From Stomoxys calcitrans (lineage: Eukaryota > Arthropoda > Insecta > Diptera > Muscidae): a stretch of DNA of 64,000 nucleotides. A model generated the notes under the pieces. The model saw nothing but the letters and a program-made list of their open reading frames with translations, did no database searches and was not told the DNA's origin. The DNA is taken from contig NC_081553.1 in assembly GCF_963082655.1 (NCBI RefSeq), positions 39,342,945 to 39,406,944 on the forward strand, read 5' to 3'. Shown piece by piece: positions 33,885 to 45,345 of this stretch; within the stretch, counting starts at the first letter, position 1; each line of letters starts with the position of its first letter. The position numbers were made by a program, and so were the translations under genes.

Positions 33885-35225
33885 TTGATGGAAAACTTCG
33901 AGCAAACACTGAATGTTGATAACTATAACTTTGAAATGGAAGGCAAAATAAACATCATTTGTTTTGGCATCAAAGAAGATGCAACATTGGACTAAGATCG
34001 AGGGGTGTCTAAATAGAAGCACTTTGTCTTGGTATCCTTAGAAATCTCGAATCAACAAACTTCCCATTCTCACCCCTCGCAACAAGGAACGATATAAATG
34101 AACGGCGTTCTGATATAAAAATGCCACACAAGGAAGCACAAATATGTACCAACATTCCTTTATCATCCTGCAACAGCAACAGCCACAGCAGCAGCAACAT
34201 GAAGTTGAAGCGACGCTTGAATGTTTTGGTTTGGTTTTTTTTTTTTTGATTTTCGGCAAGGTTTCGTCTTGCAAAGCGGCGCTAAAGTTTTACACAATGA
34301 CGGCTTAAAATGTATGGCAGCAAAATGTATGAATATTTGAAGTTGTAGCCATGAATATGTACCGTGTGTTTGTTTTTTTGTTTTTTTTTGCACCGTACGG
34401 CAATTTTTGATGTTTCGTTACTGTTTGGTATTTTTGGAACATGTCTCGCAATCTTATACGAGGTCCAAACAAACAACTGCAACTACAACAACAACAACAA
34501 AAGGGAGCAACACCACCATCGAAACTCCCCATTTCATTGCTTGCCTGAAGTTTGTCATGAAATGAAACTCTAAAGCTTATCGCATGCAAACCAAGTAAGG
34601 CTCAAAATGGAAATTGCAGTTTCTTGCTACTAGCGAAACCAAATTGCAAGGCGGCTGGCTATATGGCAAAATATACTCCCGGGAAAACAACAACGACAAC
34701 AATAACAACTGCAACACCAACTATTCCAGTTATAACGAACAACTTGAGGCGTCACCGGCCTGCCATGTTTATTTGCCATAACATGGCCTTAATGTTTAAG
34801 GGTCTGTTTCGTCCTTTCTTTTTATTGGTCCTGACACCTTTGCCATAGGCAATACGACATCCTTTCTATTAAGGGCAAATGTCGTGGATATTGCAGTTGT
34901 ATGTTGTTCAAGGCTTGAAATGAACTAAAAGTGACTTGAGTGAGTCAAGTTGGGAGCTCTACCAACCAAAAATATCTGTAATAAAAGAAAATTTCATTGA
35001 AATTATGTTTTTGAGTATAGTTTACTAAAATTTTGTACTAAAAACATTTTATTGGCGACACATTCTCCGAAATTTTGTCTTTGGAGAAACTTTGAAAGGA
35101 GGGAGAGGAGAAGTAAGGTAGGAAATTGAGAAGTAGTGAGAAAATTTCACTGAAATTTTCCCTTTAGGAAAAATCTGTCTTTACATAAAATTGTCAAGGA
35201 AAGTCTTGAAAAGTTCGCTAACTTT
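33885..35225. other. Spacer DNA, no gene seen
   Basis: AT-rich with CAACAACAACAACAA near 34485-34500, a T-rich run at 34370-34390 and a CAG/CAA run at 34175-34200. Overlapping short frames on the minus strand (34009-34589) are not supported as genes. Confidence 0.5.
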
Positions 35226-36980
35226 TTATATCCTCCACCATAGGATGGGGATATACTAATTTCGTCATTCTGTTTGTAACTACTTAAAATATTCGCCTGA
35301 GACCCCATAAAGTATATATAATCTTGATCGTCGTGATATTTAATGTCGACCTGGCCATGTCCGTCCGTCCGTCTCTTCGTCCGTCTGTCCGTCCGTCCGT
35401 CCGTCCGTCCGTCTGTCCGTCCGTCCGTCCGTCCGTCTGTCTGTCTGTCTGTCCGCCCGTCTGACCGTCCGTCCGTCCGTCTGTCTGTCCGTCCGTCCGT
35501 CCGTTCGTCTGTCCGTTCGTCTGTCCGTCCGTCTGTCTGTCCATCTGCCCGTCCATCTGTTCGTCCGTCTATCCGTCCGCCTATAGGTCCGTCTGTCCGT
35601 CCATCCGTCTGTCCGTCCGTCCGTCTGTCTGTCCGTCCGTCTGTCCGTCTGTCCGTCTGTCCGTCTGTCCGTCCGTCCGTTCGTCTGTCTGTCGAAAGCA
35701 CGCTAACGTGAAATTTTGCATGACATGTTTTGTTACGATATCCAACAACTGTGCCGAGTATGGTTTAAATCGGTCCATAACCTGATATAGCTGCCATATA
35801 AACCGATCTTCGGTCTTGAATTCTTGAGCCTCTAGAGGGCGCAATTCTCATCCCATTTGCCATAAATTTTGCACGACGCGTTTCGTAATGACTTCCAGCA
35901 ACTGTACTAAGTATGGTTCAAATCGGTCTGTAACCTGATATAGCTGCCATATAAACCGATCTGGGGTCTTGACTTCTTGAGACTCTAGAGGGCGCAATTC
36001 TCACCTGATTTGGCTGAAATTTTGCACGTGGTGTTTCGGTATCACTTCCAATAACTGCGCTACGTATGGTCAAAATCGGTTCATAACCTGATATAGCTGC
36101 CATATAAACCGATCTTGGGTCTTGACTTCTTGAGCCTTTAGAGGGCGCAATTCTCATCCGATTTGACTGACATTTTGCACGTGGTGTTTTGGTATCATCT
36201 GCAATAACTGGGCTTAGTATTGCGCAAATCGGTATATAACCTGATATAGCTGCCATATAAACCGATCATGGGTCTTGACTTCTTGAGCCACTAGAGGGCG
36301 CAATTATTATCTGATTTAGCTGAAATTTTGCATGAGGTGTTTTGTTACAACTTTCAATAACTGGTTCAACCTGATATAGCTGTCATATTAACCGATCTGG
36401 GGTCTTGAGTTCTTGAGCCTCTAGAGGCGGCAATTCCTATCCGATTTGGCTGAAATTTGGCATGACGTGTTTTGTTATGACTTCCAACAACTGTACTAAA
36501 AATGGTTTAAATCGGTCCATAGCCTTATATAGCTGTCATATAAACCGATCTGGGATCTTGACTTCTTGAGCCTCTAGAAGGCGTAATTATAATCCAATTT
36601 GACTGAAATTTTGAACAACGGTATCTCCCATAATCTTCAACGTATGTGTCAAATGCGGTCAAAATCGGTCTGTTGTCTGATACAGCTCCCATATAAACCG
36701 ATCTCCCTATTTTATTTCCTGAGCCTCTAGAGGGCAAAATTCCTATCCGATTTGGATGAAATTTAGCATGAGGTGGTTTGTTATGACTTTCAAAAACTGT
36801 GTTTAGTATTGCGCAAATCGGTACATAATCTGATATAGCTGTCATATAAACCGTTCTGGGATCTTGACTTCTTGAGCCTTGAGGGCGCAATTACTAACTG
36901 ATTTGAATGAAATTTTGTTCAACGTTTTCTGCCATGACTGAATCGGTCTATAACCTGAAACAGCATCTGTCTATAGCCTG
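35226..36980 (-). mobile_element. TCE, type B core, with hugely expanded GTCY tract
   Basis: Tail end at left (TTTTATATCCTCCACCATAG, CCATAAAGTATATATAATCT), then the long GTCY microsatellite, then about eight type B monomers on minus (ATATAGCTGCCATATAAACC). The 5' terminus is not reached. A LINE 3' fragment follows at 36971. Confidence 0.88.
35357..35695. repeat. (GTCC/GTCT)n microsatellite, about 340 bp
   Basis: A tetranucleotide tract of GTCCGTCCGTCTGTC units occupies the place where other TCE tails have roughly 15-45 bp of GTCY. It gives Ser/Val/Arg/Pro frames on plus and Asp/Gly/Arg/Thr frames on minus, none of them genes. Mini-me elements in Diptera are known to seed GTCY microsatellites at this position. 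Confidence 0.95.
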
Positions 36981-37353
36981 ATGTAGTTCTTATTGACATT
37001 TGTCTTAAATTTTTGGGTGTAAAAGTGGGTGGGAAAAACATTAGCCAGAAGTCGATTCCACATACGAACGTTGCGGTCGAAATAAGAATTCTCTTTATAA
37101 TGCATTGTGCGGTTCGGTGGCCAATCAATTACAAAGGGTTTCCTGGAATGTCTAGTATCCCTGACATATACCATGAAAGTATCGATAGAACAGCGCCAAA
37201 CAACCCACATTGCGACGATGATGAAGGGAGGCAAAAGAGTTGGATACCCATCCCACTGTCCCTAATCAACGCCATCGCTCTCCTCTGTATACGGACCAGT
37301 AACTCTAGGGATGATTTTGAAGCTCCAGCCCATACATGTGAGTTGTACTCCAT
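36971..37353 (-). pseudogene. LINE 3' end: C-terminal region after RT
   Basis: The minus strand encodes MEYNSHVWAGASKSSLELL and RIQRRAMALI, typical of the region downstream of LINE RT thumbs. After a frameshift near 37130-37230 it reads DWPPNRTMHYKENSYF, then RNVRMWNRLLANVFPTHF and FKTNVNK before a stop near 36971. The combination 'RT.HYKENSFF.RT.RMWN.LP..VFP' is common at the C-terminus of arthropod CR1/Jockey-type ORF2 proteins. The copy is 5' truncated and frameshifted. Confidence 0.7.
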
Positions 37354-37361
37354 TTTTAATG

Positions 37362-37592
37362 TTTAAGCTCAATGATAAGGTGCCTCCCTCTTATTTCCGA
37401 GTACGAACGGTGTGCCGAATACCGACACAACTGTCGGAACAATATATCAGAATACCTCACAAATGAAGTCAGCATTAGTAAGGGGAAAACCACCGCTGAA
37501 AAATTTTTTTAAGTTGACGCCGGGATTTGAACCCAGTCGTTCAACCCCATAGGCGAACATGGTAACCTCTGCACTTCTGTGGCTTTCCGCAT
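37362..37592 (-). mobile_element. tRNA-derived SINE, partial
   Basis: Body with TTTAAGCTCAATGATAAGG and CGAACGGTGTGCCG, then ACCACCGCTGAAAAATTTTT, then the tRNA-like head on minus (GAGGTTACCATGTTCGCC and GGGTTCAAATCCCGG). The GGTTCAAATCC B box is intact; the A-box side is altered (GAAGTGCAGAGG). Confidence 0.8.
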
Positions 37593-37664
37593 GCTGAACT
37601 AAGTTAGCCTACACACAGCCTTGGCGGTTAAGTTTTGCATACAGACTTTAAAAGGTTGTATATC

Positions 37665-37897
37665 CAGCATCGCTTCCAAATCGGCCTGCAATTTGTATCG
37701 CAGCACTCCCGTGATACCGATGCAGGTCAGTCTGCATGTTCTCGAACTATCCGGTACGGGTTTTCCTATATTCACCCATACAGCATTGCTTTCAAATCTA
37801 CCTGCAACTTGTATTGCAACTCTCCGGTGATACTGATGCAGGTCAGTATGCATTTTCTCGAAGTATCTGGTACGGGTTTTCCTATCTTCACCCATAC
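37665..37897. repeat. Two tandem 116-bp units, unknown family
   Basis: CAGCATCGCT at 37665 and CAGCATTGCT at 37781, and CCCATAC at 37775 and 37891, give a 116-bp period. The units share TGATGCAGGTCAGT-like and GGTACGGGTTTTCCTAT phrases, with roughly 10-15% difference by eye. They lie between two SINEs and resemble no other repeat in the window. Confidence 0.8.
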
Positions 37898-37934
37898 AAG
37901 AACCGAAAACGTGACCACTAGTTTCGCAATCGGC

Positions 37935-38204
37935 GTGTAAAAATGAGAAATTTGCTCACGAACAGTCACGGGCAGTTTACGCTCGATAAAAAGAGACGTC
38001 CTTATTATACGCGTGTCCGAACGGCGTGTCACAAAGCCACACCTTTGGAAGGAAGATTCTACAAAGCATAGTACATACAAATGTGGCCTATTACCCCTAA
38101 CCACCACTGAAAATGTTTTCCAATGTTCTCGACAAGATCAGACCCCAGGCGTTCAGCATCGCAGACGTACATGCTAAACTCTGCTTCACGGTGGCCACCC
38201 ATTA
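37935..38204 (-). mobile_element. tRNA-derived SINE
   Basis: Body with GTCCGAACGGCGTGTC and CCACTGAAAATGTTTTCC. The head on minus reads GTGAAGCAGAGTTTAGCATG (A-box region, altered) and CGCCTGGGGTCTGATC (decayed B box). It faces the SINE at 38276 head to head across about 75 bp. Confidence 0.78.
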
Positions 38205-38275
38205 CTTCTTCTACCAAAGCTAGCCCTTGTAATACAGATTCCCCTCTACTGTATTCAGTATTTCCACAATTGCCA

Positions 38276-38545
38276 CGTGGAGACCACCGTAGCGCAGAGG
38301 TTAACATGTCCGCCTATGACGCTACACGCCTGTGTTCAAATCCTGGCGAGACCACCTTAAAATTTTCAGCGGTGGTTATCCTCTCCTAATGCTGGCGACA
38401 TTCGTGAGGTACTATGCCATGTAAAAACTTCTCCTCAAAAGATGTGTCGCACTGCTTAAACTTGAATCGGACTGCACTCATTGATATATGAGAAGTTTGC
38501 CCCTGTTCCTTAATGGAATGTGCATGGGCAAATTTGCATTTTGTA
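38276..38545 (+). mobile_element. tRNA-derived SINE, best-preserved copy
   Basis: Head GACCACCGTAGCGCAGAGG then TTAACATGTCCGCC. TAGCGCAGAGG fits a pol III A box. The B-box region is TGTTCAAATCCTGGCGAG (consensus GGTTCRANTCC, one mismatch). The body has TTTTCAGCGGTGGTTATCC and ACATTCGTGAGGTACTATG, then the 3' block ATATGAGAAGTTTGCCCC and TAATGGAATGTGCATGGGC. The TCGGCTATAAAAAGGAG segment seen in other copies is deleted. Confidence 0.85.
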
Positions 38546-38875
38546 CAATTGCCGCGTATACAAGGCTGGCGACTGGTTCCTTCGCGGTGGACAAGCTCTT
38601 CTAGCTATATTCTTCTAAACTCTCATTTCCCAGAGTACTATCGGTGTCCTGCTAAACCAAGGCAGAGCTATGCCATTAGCTCGGACATTTCACCTCGAAC
38701 CTCGATTTCATTTTCCCAGGCCTTTTGTGCGACCGAATGACTTTCGAATTCGGTAAATCCCTTTCCAGGATTTCTATCGTAATGACAAATACCTCTGCCT
38801 GAAAGACCATTCACCCCACCGGCAGCAATATATCGATATCGATTGTCTGCCAGTAATTTCATGTTCGATATCCGT
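38546..38875. other. Unassigned sequence leading into a transposase remnant
   Basis: No clear repeat. The part from about 38640 probably belongs to the 3' end of the DDE transposase remnant (read on minus). Confidence 0.35.
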
Positions 38876-39340
38876 ACGAAGTTCATCAATTTTTGGCATA
38901 GACAATAAAATTGACATAACCGCACAGGAAATAGTCTAACGGCATCAAATCGCTCAGCCGAGGCGGCCAATCGACCGGACCACTTCGTGAGATGACACAT
39001 TCTCCAAACTTGGTTTCCAATATATCGATAGTGACATTCGCGGTGTGATTTGTGGCACCATCTGTTGGAACCACATGCCCTCCAAATCCAAAAATATTCT
39101 GTTATCATTAAAAGGTCCATAATCCATCTAAATCCATATCATCCCATTGAGGCCAAAAATATTCTGTTATCATTGAACGGTCCACAGTAACGTGCCGGTC
39201 TTGATCATCATGGAAGAAGTACGGCCCAATGACGCCGCCGGTCCATAAACCGAAATTTTTTGGTGAATGCAACGATGACTCATGGAGTATGTGCGTGTGA
39301 GTATGCTGTCCTACCAGTAACGCATATTGAGCTTATTGGC
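38640..39340 (-). pseudogene. DDE transposase remnant (Tc1/mariner-like superfamily)
   Basis: The minus strand at 39074-38886 encodes DGATNHTANVTIDILETKFG, then VISRSGPVDWPPRLSDLMPL and DYFLCGYVNFIVYA. This is the familiar arthropod pattern 'QDGATxHTAxxTxxLLxxxFGxRVISRxGPVxWPPRSxDLTPLDYFLWGYVK', which contains the second and third acidic catalytic positions. Upstream, in other frames, YFW, LDLEGMWFQQ and SSMMIKTGT-like pieces resemble the preceding parts. Multiple frameshifts and stops make it a fossil. No terminal repeats were found. Confidence 0.7.
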
Positions 39341-39570
39341 GAGCCATTCAGCCAAAAATGAGCCTTGGACGTATCGCTCTTAGCGTTGAGGCCACTGGCT
39401 TCGAATTTCGGTAGACCTACTCGACTGTCTCCCCAGCGACCTTACCTTAACCTCGTTGGACGGTGACTGAATTGCTTTAAATCTTGCTGACTCCCTTCAT
39501 ATCATTGGGGTAAGGACCATACTGACCCCCTTTGTCGTCGCTACCCAAAATAAAGTTCCAGCGGCGTAAC
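39341..39570. other. Short unassigned stretch
   Basis: It may contain further upstream transposase sequence (about 39330-39480). Otherwise nothing is recognised. Confidence 0.3.
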
Positions 39571-39572
39571 TA

Positions 39573-39809
39573 TTGGGTTGCCCAAAAAGTAATTGCGGAT
39601 TTTTCATATAGTCGGCGTTGACAAATTTTTTCACAGCTTGTGACTCTGTAATTGCATTCTTTCTTCTGTCAGTTATCAGCTGTTACTTTTAGCTTGCTTT
39701 AGAAAAAAAGTGTAAAAAAAGTATATTTGATTAAAATTCATTCTAAGTTTTTTTAAAAATGCATTTACTTTCGTTTAAAAAATCCGCAATTACTTTTTGG
39801 GCAACCCAA
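39573..39809 (+). mobile_element. Mariner-type MITE, full length, 237 bp
   Basis: Both terminal inverted repeats intact (TTGGGTTGCCCAAAAAGTAA and its complement), with TA at 39571-39572 and 39810-39811. The closest structural match is the copy at 25584-25820, in opposite orientation. Confidence 0.95.
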
Positions 39810-41249
39810 TATTTACATGGGATTCCAGCAGAAGCGCCGCATAACGAGTCTTTAGAAAAAATTTCATTCAGTGAAAAATTAACCAACATTTTGTCTTTAA
39901 CGAATAAAACTGTGGTTTAGAGAAAATTCCACTGACATTTTTTGTCTTCAGGCAAAATTTTAATGCAAAACTTTCTTATATCCGTTCCTCGCTCAGCTGT
40001 AACCTTGGTTATCCCCTCTATTCTCCTTTAACTTCAAGCTCAAGCCAACCATAGTTTACCACAGTATTTTACAATCATTTCGAATTCTTTGTCATTGACA
40101 CATTTTTCTCCCATTGATCGTTGTTAGCATTGCTGCTTCCATTCATTTAGCTGCGATTTAAACTCAAAGAAACCATTTCCGTTAACAGCTCCATGGCCAA
40201 TAATCATAAAAATTTACACCGTACATTTCAATGCTACCGAAACAGAAGTCGGCACTTTAAACGCTTTTGCACTTGTTAAATATTCCCAATCGACAAACCG
40301 AGGACAATAATGAGTGAGCGACTGTGGCCACTAGCGGCCGCCACCACCACCAGCCAGTAAGGACAGTGGCCAACAATTGGTCAAGTCTTCTTTCGGCGAT
40401 TTCACAATGCGAATTGCGATTTATTGAAACGACTCAATAATATGAAATATATGCCGGCAATAAAAATTGATATAATACTTTAAATGAGCCACCAAACCTC
40501 CATGTAAGGCCCCCTTTGACAAAACAAACGAAGTGAAAAAACAGAGTTGCCATTGTGCAAAGAAAAGGACAGTTTAGCATTTTTGTAAGAGCAACAAATT
40601 TTGTCGACATTTTCTACACTGGACCGATTCGGGGCATACTTTGTTTGGATGTTGCAGACCATAGTACAAGTCATTGTGTGCAAAATTGTGCGTAGTACAG
40701 CCACACAATTAGTTACTTTGACTCCTTTTAATGTGCACTTCAAAGTTAGAATAAGTGCGTTGCCAAAGTTGTATTTAACCGTTGCCAATATATTAAACCG
40801 CATACGTTATAGTGTATAGCCTCAGCTATTGACTGACCTTCATGCCAATGAACACCAAGTAGGGTCACACACATAACACCACCACACACCGGCAACCACC
40901 ATTAGTGGCTTCTTGTAGCATACTCTTTCTCTCGCACATACCAATCACCTCACACACTCTCACCACTAACTCCCGCCTGTGGCTTCGCTTTTACACAAAT
41001 AATAGATGCTTAAGTAAAGCAACAACAATATGCTGTGTTTCTAAAACTTCTTTCGTTGAAAATTTATTTCTCATTTTTGTGGCTTTTCTTTCCGGAAAAT
41101 TTATTTTCATATATATTCTGCACGTCTCTGAAAAATTATTTTTGGGTTGATACCAATTTTATTAAAATCCTTTCAGCCATTTGACCCTAATATGTATCAC
41201 AAACTAGCCTTTATAAAGCTCTTGGCGGTTCAATAATAAAAAGGTGCTT
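39810..41249. other. Spacer DNA, no gene seen
   Basis: AT-rich sequence. ACTTTAAACGCTTTTGCACTTGTTAAA near 40255-40280 resembles a stray TCE 5' tip but lacks the rest. Frames at 40480-40803 (minus) and 40601-40819 (plus) overlap each other and show no domain. Confidence 0.45.
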
Positions 41250-42403
41250 TTTTATACCCAAGGATGGGGGTATATTCATTTTGTCATTCCGTTTACAACA
41301 CATCGAAATATCCATTTCCGACCCTATAAAGTATATATATTCTTGATCAGCGTAAAAATCTAAGACGATCTAGTCATGTCCGTCCGTCTGTCCGTCTGTC
41401 TGTTGAAATCACGCTACAGTCTTTAAAAATAGAGATATTGAGCTGAAATTTTGCACAGGTTCTTTTTTTGTCCATAAGCAGGTTAAATTCGAAGATGGGC
41501 AATATCGGACTATATCTTTATATAGCCCCCATATAAACCGATCCGCCGATTTAGGGTCTTAGGCCCATAAAAGCCACATTTATTATCCGATTTTGCTGAA
41601 ATTTGGGACGGTAAGTTGTGTTAGGCCCCTCGACATCCTTCGTCAATATGGCTTAGATCGGTTCAGATTTGGATATAGCTGCCATATAGACCGATCCTCA
41701 AATTTAGGATCTTAGGCCCATAAAAGCCACATTTATTATCCGATTTTGCTAAAATTCGAGACAGTGAGTTGTGTTAGGCCCTTTAACATCCTCCGTCAAT
41801 ATGGATTAGATCGGTTCAGATTTGGATATAGCTGCCATATAGACCGATCCTCCGATTTAGGGTCATAGGCCCATAAAAGCTGCATTCATTATCCGATTTT
41901 GCTGAAATTTGGGACAGTGCGTTGTCTTGGGCCCTCCGACGTTCTCCGTTAATTTGGTTCAGATCGGTCTAGATTTGGATGTAGCTGCCATATAGACCGA
42001 TCCTCCGATTTAGTGTCTTAGGCCTATAAAAGACACATTTATTAACCAATTTTGCTGAAATTTGGGACAGTGAGTTGTCTTAGACCCTTCGACATCCTCC
42101 GTCAATATGGCTTAGATCGGTCCAGATTTGGATATAGCTGCCATATAGACCGATCTTCCGATTTGCGGTCTTAGGCCCATAAAACACGCAGTTTTAGGTT
42201 TTGGAGACATAAAAAACGAATTTATTGACCGATGTTGCCGAAATTGTGGACAAAGAGTTAAGTTAAGCCCCTCCACATATTTCTGCTATGGGACATAAGG
42301 TATGAGTTTTGCACCGGATTTTGACTAAAGGTGGTTTACATATATACCCGAGGTGGTGGGAATCCAAAGTTCGGCCCGGCCGAACTTAACGCCATTTTAC
42401 TTG
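41250..42403 (-). mobile_element. Complete type A TCE, 1.15 kb
   Basis: The most compact complete copy. The tail end is TTTTTATACCCAAGGATGGG, then CCTATAAAGTATATATATTC, CATGTCCGTCCGTCTGTC and CACGCTACAGTCTTTAAAAA (the uninterrupted nesting site). Five type A monomers on minus follow, then the 5' end GAGGTGGTGGGAATCCAAAG, TTCGGCCCGGCCGAA, GCCATTTTACTTGTT. The palindrome is intact. Confidence 0.92.
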
Positions 42404-43170
42404 TTTTGTTTCTAAAAATTAAGTTTCATAAAATTGTTTACAATTCATTGGCAACCTTGTTCTCTCACACATTTAAAGCTCCAACTAAACCACCACCAAA
42501 AGCCAAATGACCAATTGTTCTTTCCCATCGTCTTTTAGGAGTATCGAACAGGTTGTTGTTTGCCTACAACTGCCCAATCCCCCACATACCCAGATGAGTC
42601 GATGCGTCGGCGCTTGGCTGCCGGCTGCCTTAAAGTTGGTCACAAGTTTAAGAATTATGTGCCATTGGAAAAGTAGTTAAAGTTGCAGTTGCTCTTCTCC
42701 ATATGTCAACATTTATTCGACTTTGGAGATTTCTGCACTCCTTTTTGCGCCAATGTCAGCCAATGCCGCACTCTTTTGTTTTAATAACAATCAAATGGGG
42801 ACAGACACCAAGCGCGTACCGCATTGGTATCGCTATGTGATTACGCTCATTTTTGTTACAATTGTTATTGGCTTGCCATAGTTGATGCGGTCTCGTAGCT
42901 TGAATTCAAAGCTCTGGGCAATCATTAAAAGTTTCATTTGTCTTAATAAATTTAAGAAAACCTCTGCCTTAGCTCTTATTTTTGAACAATTATAGCAATT
43001 GTTGGTGGTTTGGTTGTGATTTTTGTGATTTTTTTTTTCGTTATTATTCGTTTGTCAAGGGGGTAAACAATGAGGTAAACGGTAAAGTGCAGATATTAAC
43101 CCTAAGATGGTGAAAAAGAAATCTGAAATCTGTGTTGAGTATACAACTAATAGTGATAAATTTAAAACGA
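42404..43170. other. Spacer DNA, no gene seen
   Basis: AT-rich, no repeats or coding signal recognised. Confidence 0.5.
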
Positions 43171-43171
43171 A

Positions 43172-45071
43172 ACAAGAGCGTGCTAAGTTCGTCCGGGCCG
43201 AATTTTATATACCCTCCACCATGGATCGCATTTGTCAAGTTCTTTGCGCGGTATCTCTTTTTAGGCAAACAAAGAATAATGAATTAGAATTGTTATGCTA
43301 TTGGAGCTATATCAAATTATAGTCCGATTCGGACCATTCATGAATTGAATGTTGAACATTGTAGAGTCATGGTGTAATCTCTCAGATCAATGGGATAAGA
43401 ATTGCACCTTGTAGAAGCTCAAGAAGCAAAATCGGAAGATCAGATTACATGGGAGCTGTATCAAGCTATAGATCTATTCAGACCATATTTCACATGTATG
43501 TTGAAGGTCATGGGAGAAGCCATTGTACAAACCAAATTGGACGGTAACTGCGCCCTCTAGAGGTACAAGAAGTCAAGATCACAGATTGGTTTTTATGGCA
43601 GCTATATCAGGTTATGTTCCGATTCGCGCCAAACTAAACATGCAAAATTTCAGCCAAATCGGATGAGAATTGCGCCCTCTAGCGGCTCAAGAAGTCAAGA
43701 CCCAAGATCGGTTTATGTGGCAGCTATATCAGGTAATGGACCGATTTGGACCATACTTCGCACAGTTGTTGGAAGTGATACCAAAACATCACGTGCAAAA
43801 TTTCAGCCAAATCGGATGAGAATTGCGCCCTCTAGAGGCTCAAAAATCAAGACCCAAGATCGGTTTATATGGCAGCTATATCAGGTTATAGACCGATTTG
43901 AATAATTCTTAGCACAGCTGTTGGAAGTGATACCAAAACACCGAATGCAAAATTTCAGTCAAATCAGATAAGAATTGTGCCCTCTAGAGGCTCAAGAAGT
44001 CAAGGTTTATATGGCAGCTATACCAGGTTATAAACCGATTTCAACCATACTTAGCACGGCTCTTGGAAGTGATACCAAAACATCACCTGCAAAATCACAG
44101 TCAAATCGGATGAGAATTGCGCCCTCCAGCAGCACAAGAAGTCAAGACCCAAGTTCGGTTTACATAGCAGCTATATCAGGTTATGTACCGATTTGCGCCA
44201 TACTAAGCACAGTTATTCAAAGTCATATCAAAACAATTGATGCAAAATTTCAGCCAAATCGGATGAGAAATGCGCCCTCTAGCGGCTCAAGAAGTCAAGA
44301 CCCATGATCGGTTTATATGGCAGCTATATCAGGTTATAGACCGATTTGAACCATACTTTGCACAGTTATTGATAGTCATAACAAAACACCTCATGAAAAA
44401 TTTTAGCCAAATCGGTTGAGAATTGCGCCCTCTAGAGGCTCAAGAAATCAAGGCCCCAGATCGGTTTATATGGCAGCTATAACAGGTTAAAAACCGATTT
44501 AAATCATTCTTAGCACAGCTGTTGGAAGTGATACCAAAACACCTTGTACAAAGTTTCAGTCAAATCAGGTGAGAATTGCACCCTCTATAGGTTCAAGAAG
44601 TCAAGAACCAAGATCGGTTTATATGGCAGCTATATCAGGTTATGAACCGATTTGAACCATACTTAGCATAGTTGTTGGAAGTGATACCAAAACAACACGT
44701 CCAAAATTTTAGTCAAATCGAACGAGAATTGCGCCATCTAGAGGCTCAAGAAGTCAAGGCCCAAGATCGGTTTATATGGCAGCTACATCAAAACATGGAT
44801 CGATATAGCCCATTTACTATCCCAACCGACCTACACTAATAAAAAGTATTTGTGGAAAATTTCAAGTGGCTAGCTTTACTCCTTCGAAAGTTTGAGTGCT
44901 TTCGGCAGACAGACGGATGGACGGACAGACGGTCGAACATGACTAGATCGACATAAAATGTCACATCGATCAAGAATAAATATACTTGATGGGTCTTAAA
45001 TGAATATTTCGAGGAGTTACAAACAGAATGATGAAATTAGTATACCCCCATCCTATGGTGGAGGGTCTAAC
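43172..45071 (+). mobile_element. TCE, type B core, full length
   Basis: The 5' end is AACAAGAGCGTGCTAAGTTC, then CCGGGCCGAA, then TATACCCTCCACCATGGATC. About ten type B monomers follow (GATCGGTTTATATGGCAGCT). The tail holds CGGCAGACAGACGGATGGAC, ATCAAGAATAAATATACTTG and TATGGTGGAGGGTCTAACAA. The AAGTAAA at the tip and the final GGGTATAAAAA are mutated. Confidence 0.9.
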
Positions 45072-45345
45072 AATGTCTGCCTTGCGTCTAGGTTTAAGGT
45101 GCATTTGACACCAATTACTGCTGAAATGCTGCTGTTGGATGCCATACTACTGGCTACTACTGATTACTACTTTCTGAGGTTTCTCCATTTTCCTGATGTA
45201 CTAAAAGTCTGTGTCTGAACCAGATTACATGAATGAACTCTTCATCAATCATGAAAATCTGCTTATCAACCTGCCATAGCCCTTGGTGTGAATTGAAGCC
45301 ACGACCCTAGCACTGGTTATCCAATTCAGATACCTTGGCGCTTAA
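45072..45345. other. Short spacer, no gene seen
   Basis: No recognisable repeat or coding region. Confidence 0.4.

Noticed and set aside
35147..35844. Open frames rich in Arg-Thr-Asp-Gly (minus) and Ser-Val-Arg-Pro (plus)
   Set aside because: Direct translation of the GTCC/GTCT microsatellite in a TCE tail.
38276..38350. Functional tRNA gene
   Set aside because: A- and B-box-like sequences exist, but the cloverleaf is incomplete, the B box has a mismatch, and the same head plus body recurs about ten times: a tRNA-derived SINE.
40255..40280. CGCTTTTGCACTTGTTAAA as a TCE 5' tip
   Set aside because: No palindrome, TATACCC block or core beside it. The match is too short to call.
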